Part shown: in pieces, positions 48,892 to 58,092 of the stretch
Numbering within the stretch: position 1 is the first letter of the stretch
Layout: every line of letters begins with the position of its first letter
Assembly (NCBI RefSeq): GCF_003702045.1
Contig: NZ_RBTP01000012.1
Location: forward strand, 890,769 to 954,768
DNA length: 64,000 bases
Source of the DNA: Pseudomonas viridiflava
GTDB taxonomy: Bacteria; Pseudomonadota; Gammaproteobacteria; Pseudomonadales; Pseudomonadaceae
Direction of reading: 5' to 3'
Notes under the pieces: model-generated
Told to the model about the DNA's origin: nothing
Databases searched by the model: none
What the model saw: only the letters and a program-made list of their open reading frames with translations
Translations under genes and position numbers: made by a program

Positions 48892-50457
48892 ATGAAACCA
48901 TTCGTTCGCTCCCTGTTAGCTTCAGCCCTTGTGGTGGCCGCCGGCAGCGCAGTTGCACAGGACTTGCGCATCGGCTATGCCGATCCGATTTCATCCCTCG
49001 ACCCACAACTGAACAATTACGCGGGAGACCGTTCGGTCGCTTTGCACGCGTTCGAGTCGCTGGTCAGCCGCCGTGATGACAAGACCCTGCCTGGCCTGGC
49101 AAAAAGCTGGAAGGTCGTCGATGACACCACGTGGGAATTCGACTTGCGGGACGACGTGAAATGGCAGGATGGCCAGCCGCTGAAGGCTGACGATCTGGTG
49201 TTTTCCTTCGAGCGCGCCCGTAGTGTGCCGGGCAGCGTGGCGTCATACGCCGGGGCTACGCGAACGGTGGCCTCGGTCACGGCCAAGGACGACCACACGC
49301 TGATCATCAAAACCCGCCTGCCCAACGCCAACCTGCTGCCGGACGTTGACTCGATCTACATCGTCAGCCGTCACGCAGGCTCCAACGCCAGCAGCGCCGA
49401 CTACAACTCAGGCAAGGCCATGATCGGTACCGGGCCCTATCGCTTCGTGTCTTACGTGCCCGGCGACCGGACCGTGTTCGAGCGCAACGACGCGTATTGG
49501 GGCGTCAAGCCAACCTGGGACAAGGTCGATTATCGATTTATCGCCAATGCTGCCAACCGCACTGCTGCCTTGCTGGCGGGCGATGTGGATGTGATCGACA
49601 AGGTCTCGCCGACCGACGTGGCGCGCCTGCGCCAGACGCCCACCGTGCAGGTCTATGCGTATCAGGGCTTGCGCGCGCTGTTGATTCAGCCAAGTTTTCG
49701 CGCAGGCCCCAATGAATTCATTCGCGACAACGCGGGCAAGCCCCTGGCTGAAAACCCCCTGCTGGACGTCCGTGTGCGCAAGGCGCTGTCGCTGGCCATC
49801 AACCGTCAGGCCATCAACGAACGCATCATGCAGGGCACCGTCACCGAGGCCAACCAATGGATGCCCGCCAATACGTTTGGCTACAACCCGGATGTGAAGA
49901 ATATTCCGTATGACGCCAAACAGGCCAAGGATCTGCTGGCACAGGCAGGCTTTCCCGAGGGTTTCCAGTTGACGGTTCATGTGCCCGGCGATCGTTATCC
50001 GCAGGCACCTGAGGTCATGCAGGCAGTGGCCCAGTTCTGGTCGCGCATTGGCGTCAAGGTTCAGCTGGAAGTGCTGCCTTGGGCGGTCTATGCCGGCAAG
50101 GCCAACAAAAACGAACTGGCGATCAGTGTGATCGCCTGGGGCAATGGCACGGGAGAGGCCGCTTACGCGCTGACCAATATCCTGACCACCGTCGACAGTG
50201 CCAAGGGGCAGGGCGCATCCAACTGGGGCCATTACAGCAACCCATTGGTGGACAAGGCACTGGCGGACTCCACCGCCGAATTCGATGAAGCCAAACGCCG
50301 CCAGATTCTTCAGGACTCGGTCAAGGTCGTCAGTGATGACGTGGGCATCATCCCGTTGTTCCACTACCAGAACATCTGGGCGGCGCGTAAGGGGCTGAAA
50401 GTGGAGCCGCTGGTCAGCGACCGTACTGCGGCCACGATGGTCACCGAGCAGCCTTGA
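48892..50457 (+). CDS. Peptide/solute-binding periplasmic protein (DppA-like, SBP family 5)
   Basis: A 521-residue family 5 binding protein. A signal peptide runs over residues 1-22 (MKPFVRSLLASALVVAAGSA, then VAQ), before DLRIGYADPISSLDPQLNNY. The family signature region DTTWEFDLRDDVKWQDGQPL and KADDLVFSFERA is present. It captures the ligand for the preceding permease/ATPase genes. It sits last among transporter genes, 58 bp after the DppF-like gene with AGGAA upstream. The ligand may not be a peptide, given its enzymatic neighbours. Confidence 0.92.
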   Translation: MKPFVRSLLASALVVAAGSAVAQDLRIGYADPISSLDPQLNNYAGDRSVALHAFESLVSRRDDKTLPGLAKSWKVVDDTTWEFDLRDDVKWQDGQPLKADDLVFSFERARSVPGSVASYAGATRTVASVTAKDDHTLIIKTRLPNANLLPDVDSIYIVSRHAGSNASSADYNSGKAMIGTGPYRFVSYVPGDRTVFERNDAYWGVKPTWDKVDYRFIANAANRTAALLAGDVDVIDKVSPTDVARLRQTPTVQVYAYQGLRALLIQPSFRAGPNEFIRDNAGKPLAENPLLDVRVRKALSLAINRQAINERIMQGTVTEANQWMPANTFGYNPDVKNIPYDAKQAKDLLAQAGFPEGFQLTVHVPGDRYPQAPEVMQAVAQFWSRIGVKVQLEVLPWAVYAGKANKNELAISVIAWGNGTGEAAYALTNILTTVDSAKGQGASNWGHYSNPLVDKALADSTAEFDEAKRRQILQDSVKVVSDDVGIIPLFHYQNIWAARKGLKVEPLVSDRTAATMVTEQP

Positions 50458-50523
50458 TTTTTCCTGCCTTCGCGTCGCCATTTCAATCGCCAGGCGAAGG
50501 CCACACCGACATTGAGAATGCTC

Positions 50524-51054
50524 ATGACCGTGAACACTGAAACCGCCCCTCAATCCGACCTGCTCGACAGCCTGTTGAACATCGCTCCAGGAAGCTCGTT
50601 GCACCGGGTTCGCCATGCCCGTGACAAAGTCGCAGCGGCGACTCAGGGCAGTCAGGATCTGTTTTTCGATCCGGCGCTGGATAACGATCTGTCGCTGAGC
50701 GAGCGCCTGTGGGTGGCCTATTACGCAGCGCGGCTGAGCGAGCAGACAACGCTGACCGCGCATTACCTGTCGCAATTGCAGCGCTTGGGCGTAGATGCAT
50801 CGGTGCTGGCGACGGTTGATGCCGGTTTGATCGATGCACTGGACGACGCACGGCTCGCAGCGATTCTGCGTTTTGCCCGCACGTTGATCGAATCGCCTGT
50901 GCATGGCGATCAGGCTGCACTGTTGGCGTTGCAGCACGAAGGGCTGAGCACGCCCGAAATCGTCGTGCTTGGGCAATTGATCGCTTTCCTGTCTTACCAA
51001 GTGCGTCTGACCGCAGGGCTTGATGCGCTGCAAACTGCCGGAGCTGTCCAATGA
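50524..51054 (+). CDS. CMD (carboxymuconolactone decarboxylase) domain protein, Avi_7170-like
   Basis: A 176-residue AhpD/CMD-fold protein. It resembles the group found beside peptide ABC transporters and a partner CMD protein in diverse proteobacteria. The core LSLSERLWVAYYAARLSEQT and the late LSTPEIVVLGQLIAFLSYQV are seen. It lacks the CxxC redox pair, so it is probably structural or non-peroxidatic in a complex. The start is uncertain: TTG 50512 and ATG 50518 are alternatives. The stop overlaps the next gene by 4 bp. Confidence 0.78.
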   Translation: MTVNTETAPQSDLLDSLLNIAPGSSLHRVRHARDKVAAATQGSQDLFFDPALDNDLSLSERLWVAYYAARLSEQTTLTAHYLSQLQRLGVDASVLATVDAGLIDALDDARLAAILRFARTLIESPVHGDQAALLALQHEGLSTPEIVVLGQLIAFLSYQVRLTAGLDALQTAGAVQ

Positions 51055-51650
51055 GCGAACTGATCGAAAGCAATGGGTTTACCAATCAAGTGCTGGGCTG
51101 GAAAGCCTGGCTACCCACCGTCGACCTGAACAGCGCCACGCCCGAACAGCTCGCCGTGCTTGAGGAAAGCCATCCGCAAGCCAAGACGTCGGATTATTAC
51201 CTGACCCTGGCGCATCACCCGGCGATTCTTCGCCAGCGCTCCCAGGCCTTCAACGCCATCATGTACGCGCCGGGCGGTCTGTCCCGAGCCGAGCGGGAAC
51301 TGGCCAGCACGGTGGTTTCGCGCATCAACCGCTGTGTGTATTGCGCCTCGGTGCACGCGCAACGCTTCGAGCAACTGGCCAAGCGCAACGACGTTATCGC
51401 CCAGGTGTTCGCCGACCCGTCCACCGCAGGCACCAACGACCGCGAGCGCGCGATCGTCCGGTTTGCCATCGATTTGACCCTTGAGCCCGCATCCCTTGAT
51501 GCCGGACACATACGGGCGTTGCGCGAGCAAGGCCTGGATGATGCGCAAGTGCTGGACTTGATCCATGCGATCTCGATCTTCGCGTGGGCCAATCGCCTGA
51601 TGCTGAATCTGGGGGAGCCGGTTTTTCCCGAGGCGGACTCAGAAAGCTGA
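51051..51650 (+). CDS. AhpD-like peroxidase-related protein, Avi_7169-like
   Basis: A 199-residue CMD-fold protein with the AhpD-type redox motif INRCVYCASVHAQRF (CxxC followed by SxxH). That motif is the catalytic centre of AhpD-like alkylhydroperoxidases. It overlaps the companion CMD gene by 4 bp, and the pair closes the flavoprotein/peptide-transporter operon. Likely role is handling peroxides or an unstable intermediate generated by the operon's monooxygenase; this is inference. Confidence 0.85.
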   Translation: MSELIESNGFTNQVLGWKAWLPTVDLNSATPEQLAVLEESHPQAKTSDYYLTLAHHPAILRQRSQAFNAIMYAPGGLSRAERELASTVVSRINRCVYCASVHAQRFEQLAKRNDVIAQVFADPSTAGTNDRERAIVRFAIDLTLEPASLDAGHIRALREQGLDDAQVLDLIHAISIFAWANRLMLNLGEPVFPEADSES

Positions 51651-51726
51651 GCATCCGGCAATCAGACCTGCTTATTCGACGTGCCTGGGCATGTGCCTGA
51701 CCCAGGCAGGTGTGCCGCAAGCCGGG

Positions 51727-53166
51727 CTAACGACGCCTTGACCACATCAAGTCGGGCAGCGTGCGGGACGCCATCAGTGCTTCGTCGGCGCTGACCGTCG
51801 TGGGCAGTGCATGCCACGGAACACCTGCGGCGCGGTGGTGCTGCAGGTGCAGGTTGATGTGATAGGGCCAGATGAAGAACCGTCCCAACCAGCCCACGCG
51901 CCACGAGTAGGTCCATGCCTGCCAGCCGGGTGTGGAGCCGGGACCGCCGCTGTGTTCGGCCATGCTGCGGATTTTCTGAAGCAGGGCGCCGAGTGTGACG
52001 AGCGGGACGAACCACAGCATGGCCAGTAGCACCAGTTGGTGTGCCGAACACTGCCATACAAGAAGCGCCAGAATGGAAACCCACACCAGCGCGGCGGCGA
52101 TCAGAGGACGCGTCACGGCCAGCGGCGCACCCCCGCTGGCCCGGTAAGCGATCAGGTTGCGCACGGTGTTGACCAGCAGGAGGTCGCCCGCCAATTGCCT
52201 GAGCAACGGCCCGGCGCCTAACGGTGTAAAGCGCCAGGGTTGACGGTGGTATAGAAAACGCCGCTCTGGATCCTGCTCGGTGCCAAGATGCTGATGATGC
52301 TCAAGGTGCAGAGGCCGGTAGAACTCAATTGGAACAAGCCCTGGAACGCCGATGGCGGCATTGATCAGAAAGTCGTTGAGGCTGCGCCGACGCGTCAGGT
52401 GGTAGTGCGTGGCATCGTGATACAACACAAACAGGGCATGCTGTCGGGCGGCGATGATGATCATGGCCGCGACGCAGATTCTCCAGTCGGCCATATACAG
52501 CGCAATGCGCAGTGTAACGATGATGCACAGCCACTCCAGCAACAGCGCTCCCATTGTGCGCAGGTCTATGGCAAAGCGTCTGAACAAAAGCGTCAGCGCT
52601 GCGCAGCCCACCCCAATGGCAACGCCAAAGGCCATGTCGGCGAACAGATGTTGCCCGGTCGTCATGACGGTCATCATCAGCACCAGACTCCACACGGCAA
52701 ATGCCGAGGCATGGCGCACCCTGAGGCCGAACAGGGTAAGGGCGATTGCGACGGGCAACGCCAAGTGCCCGCTGGGCGACGCTGCCAATGGTTTGTCCAG
52801 GTGATACAGCCAGTCGAGCGCCGCATGAAGGCTGTCCGGGCGTAAGATCATAGTCGGCAAAAACAAGTGGCAGACCAGACACAGCCCGGCGGCCAGTGCG
52901 CCAGCAAAAAATACCGGCAGCAGCCAGTCCGACGTGCGTCCCAGAAAGACAAGTACGGGCATCACCAGCATGTAGCTCAGGTACAGCGGCAGGGACAAAG
53001 GCAGCAGAGGTATGTAGCGGTCGACGACCCCCGGCTCGATGACGTTAACCACGCCCATTGGAAAATGCGTCACCAGGAAATACAGCAGGCCGGTGACCAG
53101 CAGATAGGCGATCAGCCAGGCAAAAGGGCGGGTGACTGGGTTCGAGTCGGGTCGAGAAGGTGGCAT
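51727..53166 (-). CDS. PAP2-like phosphatase/phosphotransferase - fatty acid desaturase fusion
   Basis: A 479-residue polytopic membrane protein with two domains. Residues about 15-195 are PAP2-like: SPSGH at 130-134 and GQHLFAD at 171-177, the usual His/His-Asp catalytic pair; the first Lys-x6-Arg-Pro motif is not obvious. Residues 210-455 are a membrane desaturase/hydroxylase with HDATH (250-254), HLEHH (287-291) and HLQHH (440-444), the three boxes that bind two irons. It may remove a phosphate or polar head and oxidise the lipid chain. ATG 53166 is chosen; a TTG at 53244 would add 26 residues. It is divergent from the GNAT-like pair. Confidence 0.82.
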   Translation of the reverse strand: MPPSRPDSNPVTRPFAWLIAYLLVTGLLYFLVTHFPMGVVNVIEPGVVDRYIPLLPLSLPLYLSYMLVMPVLVFLGRTSDWLLPVFFAGALAAGLCLVCHLFLPTMILRPDSLHAALDWLYHLDKPLAASPSGHLALPVAIALTLFGLRVRHASAFAVWSLVLMMTVMTTGQHLFADMAFGVAIGVGCAALTLLFRRFAIDLRTMGALLLEWLCIIVTLRIALYMADWRICVAAMIIIAARQHALFVLYHDATHYHLTRRRSLNDFLINAAIGVPGLVPIEFYRPLHLEHHQHLGTEQDPERRFLYHRQPWRFTPLGAGPLLRQLAGDLLLVNTVRNLIAYRASGGAPLAVTRPLIAAALVWVSILALLVWQCSAHQLVLLAMLWFVPLVTLGALLQKIRSMAEHSGGPGSTPGWQAWTYSWRVGWLGRFFIWPYHINLHLQHHRAAGVPWHALPTTVSADEALMASRTLPDLMWSRRR

Positions 53167-53324
53167 GTAAGGACGGCCTGGATCAAAAGTTGGCAAGTGC
53201 GAGTACTCGGGCGGAAACGCTAGCCGTCGGGTGTGCAGCGTCAAAACGGCAGACAGTTTGATTGCCCTGAGCGGTCCACCCCGTCAGAATCCAGCCAGTG
53301 TGTTTCCAACTGTCGAAGTCTTCC

Positions 53325-54050
53325 ATGAGTTTGCGCGCTGCCACCGTTGAATGTGCTGATCTGTCACTGAATGAAATCGAGCAGATGTTCGAACTTTACT
53401 CGGCTTGCTATCAGGATACCTGCCGGATTCGGTTTGGACACGATCTTGATGACAAGACGCATTGCGTCATTCTGCGTGACGCGGGTGATCGAATCGTCGG
53501 TTTTACGACGTTGAAGCTGTTCGAGATGCTCTGGCAGAACCAGCTGAAAAGATTTGTGTTCTCCGGCGATACAATCATTGATCCCGAGCACTGGGGCAGT
53601 CAGCAACTGACGTTTGCCTGGTCGCGGCTCGTGGGCGATCTGTGGCGACAGCGTCCGCAGGTGCCTTTTTACTGGTTTCTGATCTGCAAAGGGCATCGCA
53701 CGTATCGTTATCTGCGCGCCATGATACTGAATTACGCGCCGCGCGCAGGCCAGGTGACGGTCCCGGACGTGCAGGCGTTAATGGATCATCTGGCCACCAC
53801 TCACTTCGGCGATGCGTACGACTCGACGACAGGCTTGCTGCGCTTCCAGACGCCTCAAGGTCGCCTCGTTCCAACGCTGGCAGAGGTGCCGGAGAATCAC
53901 TCAAGGCTTGAGGATGTTGCCTATTTTCTGGAGCGCAACCCGGGCTATGCCAACGGGGACGAGTTGGTGTGCCTGTGCCAGCTTACGCCTGAAAACCTGC
54001 GTCCCTTCGCCCGACGCCTGTTTGTCACCGCGCAGCCTTCTGAGTGTTGA
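53325..54050 (+). CDS. GNAT-like acyltransferase of unknown function
   Basis: A 241-residue protein. LSLNEIEQMFELYSACYQDT at the start, then GDRIVGFTTLKLFEM and FVFSGDTIIDPEHWGSQQL, match the helix and central strands of the GNAT fold, near N-acyltransferases that use long acyl donors. I cannot find the normal R/QxxGxG/A acetyl-CoA loop, so donor use is uncertain. ATG 53325 is preferred over GTG 53298. It overlaps the next gene by 7 bp and is divergent from the PAP2-desaturase fusion. Assignment rests on fold-like patterns only. Confidence 0.55.
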   Translation: MSLRAATVECADLSLNEIEQMFELYSACYQDTCRIRFGHDLDDKTHCVILRDAGDRIVGFTTLKLFEMLWQNQLKRFVFSGDTIIDPEHWGSQQLTFAWSRLVGDLWRQRPQVPFYWFLICKGHRTYRYLRAMILNYAPRAGQVTVPDVQALMDHLATTHFGDAYDSTTGLLRFQTPQGRLVPTLAEVPENHSRLEDVAYFLERNPGYANGDELVCLCQLTPENLRPFARRLFVTAQPSEC

Positions 54051-55159
54051 TTCGTCAGGCGCTCCCTTCGGACAATCCGCAGTTGCTTGATTTTCAGAAG
54101 CACCACGCGATGCCCGGCCGTGTACCGCTGCGCTTTGATCGCAGCCCGGATTATTTTGCCTTGCATCGCTGCCACGCACCCGACCACCGCACTTGGCTGG
54201 CCTCAAGCGAGGACGGGGTTGTTAAAGGCACCGCCAGCCTGGTTGTTCGTGAGGGTTATATGCATCACGGTGTCGAGCAAGTGGCCTATTTGGGCGATTT
54301 GCGTCTGGTGCCTGACCGGGCACTGTCCCGTTCATGGATGGCGCACGTGCAGTCGCGACTCAGCGAGCTTTCGCTGGAAACCGGTGTTCAACACGCCTAT
54401 TGCTGCGTCATCCGCGACAACACGCTGGCGACACTGTCGCTGCTCAGGCGTCGCCAGGCCAACCCCCTCAAGCTCGCGCACTGGCGCGGTTACAGCAACG
54501 TTTCGATTTTCGCCCGACGTGGCTGGGGCAGTGCGCCCCGCATCCCGGCCCATGTGCGGGTCGTACAGGCAATGCCCAGCCACCTTGATGCGCTAAGAGC
54601 GTTTATCGACGGCGAGTCGGCTCAGCAGCCGTTTGGCAGTGTGTTTAGCGAAACAGAGTTCAGCAGAAGGTTGCGAGACTGGCCTGGTTTCAGCCTTGAT
54701 TCATTCCTGATCGCGGTAGACCCCTGCGACAACATTCTGGGATGTGTCGCGCCTTGGGATTCGGGACAGATCAAGCGCATCGTGGTTGAGCAGCTACCGG
54801 CAGGACACCAACTGTTGCGGCGCGGATACAACATGTTTGCACCGCTCGCAGGCAGGCCGGGCATTGCCGCGCCGGGTGACGCGCTACAGGATATCTACCT
54901 GACCCACCTACAGATAAAACGACGTGACCCGGCGGTGTTTGCCGCTCTGCTGGATGTCGCCTGGGCACAGGTTCGTGGGCAGTACGCCTTGATGCAGCTT
55001 TGTCTGTACGACGGTGATCCGCTTTGGCCCGCGATGAATCGCTACCGCTCACTCTCTACCGCGATGGATTTGTATACGGCACCCTGTAATCCCGAGGCGG
55101 GGCCGTTTCTCAGTGAAAACGCGGATCGGATTCCAGGTTTCGAAATCTACCTGGTGTAG
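54044..55159 (+). CDS. GNAT family acyltransferase
   Basis: A 371-residue protein. The first 130 residues follow GNAT order: LIRQALPSDNPQLLDFQKHH, then VAYLGDLRLVPDRALSRSWM (strand 4 and cofactor region), then CCVIRDNTLATLSLLRRR. The C-terminal 240 residues could be a second degenerate GNAT fold (VRVVQAMPSHLDALRAFIDG starts like one). It has a GTG start overlapping the upstream gene's stop. The pair is probably co-translated, transferring an acyl group in the pathway encoded around it. Substrate unknown. Confidence 0.72.
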   Translation: MLIRQALPSDNPQLLDFQKHHAMPGRVPLRFDRSPDYFALHRCHAPDHRTWLASSEDGVVKGTASLVVREGYMHHGVEQVAYLGDLRLVPDRALSRSWMAHVQSRLSELSLETGVQHAYCCVIRDNTLATLSLLRRRQANPLKLAHWRGYSNVSIFARRGWGSAPRIPAHVRVVQAMPSHLDALRAFIDGESAQQPFGSVFSETEFSRRLRDWPGFSLDSFLIAVDPCDNILGCVAPWDSGQIKRIVVEQLPAGHQLLRRGYNMFAPLAGRPGIAAPGDALQDIYLTHLQIKRRDPAVFAALLDVAWAQVRGQYALMQLCLYDGDPLWPAMNRYRSLSTAMDLYTAPCNPEAGPFLSENADRIPGFEIYLV

Positions 55160-55168
55160 ACGTCAAGT

Positions 55169-56089
55169 CTAAGTGGCCTGCGGATTCCGGCTGGACGGCT
55201 GAAGAACATCCAGCAGCGTCATCCAGAAACGTACCTGATCGAAACCTCCGCCCCCGAGCACTGGCTGGCCGTGATCCAGATGGGGCAGGCAGATCTGCGG
55301 CACGTTAGGCAGGCACAATCGTTCGATATAGAACTGACCATCGTGGGCGTGTCGAGGGCGCAATCTGTCGAGCCGCGTGTGATGGGTGTCGAGAAATGAA
55401 TGCCCTGACGCAGACCAACTGACCACATGCACGGCGTTCAGATTGCCGGGCAACTCATCGAGCAACTGGGTGATTTTCGGGTCGCGGCGGCTGCCGATGT
55501 CCCGTGTCGCGCCTGCCAGCCAGCGCGTATTGACCAGCGCACGGCGCAGCCGGTCAAGCCGGTAGTGTGGGGCAGGGAGGCCCGTTCGGCCGATGTCGGG
55601 CGCAGGGTCCAGCAATTCATCCACCAGCGTTGAAGCGCCAGCAGGCGGCTGGACCAGCACGATGCCGTCACAGGCTTTCTGGAGTTCATTGGACTGTGCC
55701 AGCGCGGCGAGCGCATCGAGGCCGCCCTTGCTGTGGGCCAGCACCACAAAGCGTTGGCCCTGCCTCAGATGAGTCGCGAGCACTTTGCTGATATGCGAGC
55801 CCTGTGCAATGACGCCTCTGGATGAGCGCACGGGCACACGCAACACTTCATGGCCTGACGATTTCAACGCCCGAGGAACGCCATCGAAGCAGCGAGGCAT
55901 GAATTCCGAATAGAGGCCCGCGATCAGCACAATCAACGTGGATTTCGGGAGTCCAGCCTCAGGCTGATGCCAGCAACGGATAAAACGGTCAGTCCAGTCC
56001 AGAGGCGCTGGCGGACGCACAAACCCGGTTGCCGGAAAGAAGGATTGCCAGTCATCGAAGCCTTCGGGTGTCCAGGTCGGTCGCCCCAT
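55169..56089 (-). CDS. Alpha/beta hydrolase
   Basis: A 306-residue hydrolase. The nucleophile elbow AHSKGG has Ser120; the preceding strands LIVLIAGLYSEFMP and SSGHEVLRVPV fit the fold. The putative acidic residue and the His in LDHGQPVLG complete a triad. Ser followed by Lys in the elbow is less common. There is no signal peptide. The ATG overlaps the stop of the upstream ferritin-like gene by one base (TGATG). It may hydrolyse a thioester, ester or amide in the surrounding pathway. Confidence 0.8.
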   Translation of the reverse strand: MGRPTWTPEGFDDWQSFFPATGFVRPPAPLDWTDRFIRCWHQPEAGLPKSTLIVLIAGLYSEFMPRCFDGVPRALKSSGHEVLRVPVRSSRGVIAQGSHISKVLATHLRQGQRFVVLAHSKGGLDALAALAQSNELQKACDGIVLVQPPAGASTLVDELLDPAPDIGRTGLPAPHYRLDRLRRALVNTRWLAGATRDIGSRRDPKITQLLDELPGNLNAVHVVSWSASGHSFLDTHHTRLDRLRPRHAHDGQFYIERLCLPNVPQICLPHLDHGQPVLGGGGFDQVRFWMTLLDVLQPSSRNPQAT

Positions 56090-56979
56090 CAGTGCTCTGC
56101 CTGCGCAGCGGACACGACAGACTCGTCAAAGGCCCGACGGGCATCCTCAAGAACGTCGCGGCTGTCCAGTCGGTCCGGATGAAAGCCAGGCACGAACCAG
56201 AGCAGCGCTGCCGGCACAATGCGCGTCAGTAGGCCGGGATTCACGAACAGCCACCACTGCAATCGCAACCACTCCCGCCAGTTGTGATGTTGCCGATCAC
56301 TTCGCACCAGTGTGTAGGTGAAATGCGTCAGGTCGAACAGGAAGCTGGCTGCCACGATGAACATCAATGCACAGCGACGCAGATAACCTCGCAACCGGTG
56401 GGTTTCGACCATGCACATCACGTCGAACGCCACCGCCTTGTGCTCAGTCTCCTCAATGGCATGCCAACGCCAGAGTCTGGCCATGACCGGATCCGCACCC
56501 GCCAGCACGTCGGGGTTACGCAATACCTGATCGGAGATGATCGAGGTCAGATGCTCCAGGCACGCCGTCAGGGCCAGTCTTATCGGTGCAGGCAACCAAT
56601 CGTTTCTCTCGATGCGCCGCTGCAACAGGCTTTCAAGCTGCTCGACGGGTGCGCCCTGAGCCTTCAGCCACAGGTTATAAGCCCGATGTTCACGAATATG
56701 CGTGGCCTCTTGATAGACGAAACCGTCAACCGCGTTGAGCAGCGTGGGGTTTCGTTGAATAAGAGGGCGATAGTGCATGACGCTTTCAATGAAAACCCGT
56801 TCGCCAACCGGAAACATCAGCGACAGGCCGTCAAAAAAACGGGTGATGTGCGGACGACGATCATGCCAGTGGCGAGGGATGCTCTCGTCAAGCACGAAGC
56901 GCACGGACCTGTGGGGGATTTCCACGGCGTTTATCTGCGCTGCCGAGCGTTTTGACAGCAGGCGTTTGAAAATCGACAT
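56089..56979 (-). CDS. PF10118-type metal-dependent hydrolase (ferritin-like)
   Basis: A 296-residue protein matching the predicted metal-dependent hydrolase family PF10118. Residues 55-200 contain carboxylate/His pairs in helices: GERVFIES (E60), YQEATHIREH (E91-x-x-H94), CLEHLTSI (E142, H143) and HAIEETEHKAVAFD (E176-H180). This is a di-iron ferritin-like arrangement. Two hydrophobic segments near 205-260 suggest membrane association. Known function is absent; a di-iron oxidase or hydrolase is plausible. It leads a two-gene minus-strand unit with the alpha/beta hydrolase. Confidence 0.8.
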   Translation of the reverse strand: MSIFKRLLSKRSAAQINAVEIPHRSVRFVLDESIPRHWHDRRPHITRFFDGLSLMFPVGERVFIESVMHYRPLIQRNPTLLNAVDGFVYQEATHIREHRAYNLWLKAQGAPVEQLESLLQRRIERNDWLPAPIRLALTACLEHLTSIISDQVLRNPDVLAGADPVMARLWRWHAIEETEHKAVAFDVMCMVETHRLRGYLRRCALMFIVAASFLFDLTHFTYTLVRSDRQHHNWREWLRLQWWLFVNPGLLTRIVPAALLWFVPGFHPDRLDSRDVLEDARRAFDESVVSAAQAEH

Positions 56980-57174
56980 GTCGCGCAGATTACCTTAATC
57001 ATCAAGGCGCACAGGCTACCGCGTTTGGCGGTGTCGATGCGACAGTACCTTACCCATCGAGCCGGCATGCACAGCTGCAAGCCCCGAATGGCGCCGGCCC
57101 CTAAGAGGGTTCGATACATTGTTGGCGCACCGGTATACTCCCTGGTTTGTTACAGGGACAGGGTGTGCTCGATC

Positions 57175-58092
57175 ATGGATACTTCGCCATCACAACGGTT
57201 CGACATCGCCAACCTGAGCGTTGTGGGCGCACAAACCCTGCTATGGGCCACAACGCTGACCTGGCTGTCCCACACTCAGTCAGGCGCCTGGAAATGGCTG
57301 GTGCTGATTCCGTTCTGCCTGATCATGCAGGGCGTCTTCTCCATGATGCACGAGGCCTTTCATGGTCTGGCGCACAGCAGAAAAACCACCAACTATTTGA
57401 TCATGTGGTGGGCGTCAACCTTGTTTGGCGCTTCTGCCACGCTGATCCACATCAACCACCTGGGGCACCACTCGCGTAATCGCACCCGCGCAGAACTGGC
57501 TGATTTCGCGATGCCCGACGAATCCCTACTGCGAAAGCGGCTTGAATATTACTTCGCCGTGCTCGGCGGAATATGGCTGGCGGCGTTCATTGGCAGCCTG
57601 TTACTTCCTTTGCTGCCCGCACGTATCGCTGATCGATGGGCGCAACGGGGTGAGGTCAATACCTATGCGGCCGCGTTCAAAGACTTTTCCGTCCAGGATT
57701 TTCGGCGCATTCGCCTCGAAGTCGTCGCCAGCGTGAGCGCCTGGCTGCTGGCTGCCCTGGTACTGGGTTGGACATGGCACGTCGTGCTGATTGCCTACAT
57801 TGCGTTCGGTTTTTCATGGTCATCGCTGCAATGGGTCTACCACATGCGCACACCGCTAGACGTTGTCGAGGGGGCCTACAATTTGCGCGCCCCCCGTGTG
57901 GTGCGCTGGGCCTTCCTGAATTTCAACTACAACCTGACGCACCACCGGCATTCGTCCATGCACTGGCAGCATATGCATGCCGCCTCCAATCTCAAGGAAA
58001 CGCGACCTCTGTGGTACGGCTGGTTACAGGTGTTCAGTCCGCCGCAGCGTATGCCTGACGATGTGTCGTCGCTCGACAAGACCTATTTCTGA
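57175..58092 (+). CDS. Membrane fatty acid desaturase/hydroxylase
   Basis: A 305-residue di-iron membrane enzyme with histidine boxes HEAFH (59-63), HLGHH (95-99) and HHRH (256-259). About four hydrophobic helices separate the boxes. It is distinct in sequence from the desaturase half of the fusion protein nearby. The start at ATG 57175 follows a ribosome-binding-weak region; a longer frame from 57025 adds an unlikely leader. The stop overlaps the GH3 gene start (TGATG), coupling oxidation of the chain to amide formation. Confidence 0.87.
   Translation: MDTSPSQRFDIANLSVVGAQTLLWATTLTWLSHTQSGAWKWLVLIPFCLIMQGVFSMMHEAFHGLAHSRKTTNYLIMWWASTLFGASATLIHINHLGHHSRNRTRAELADFAMPDESLLRKRLEYYFAVLGGIWLAAFIGSLLLPLLPARIADRWAQRGEVNTYAAAFKDFSVQDFRRIRLEVVASVSAWLLAALVLGWTWHVVLIAYIAFGFSWSSLQWVYHMRTPLDVVEGAYNLRAPRVVRWAFLNFNYNLTHHRHSSMHWQHMHAASNLKETRPLWYGWLQVFSPPQRMPDDVSSLDKTYF

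Noticed and set aside
49408..51051. 547-codon antisense frame across the DppA-like and CMD genes
   Set aside because: Spans two real genes and their gap, with no ribosome binding site or motif.
51727..58092. Desaturase-like genes as carotenoid ketolases or hydroxylases of the crt cluster
   Set aside because: His-box proteins can be CrtW/CrtZ-like, but these lie 10 kb away, differ from CrtZ here, and are grouped with GH3 and Rieske genes; ketolase wording is not evident.
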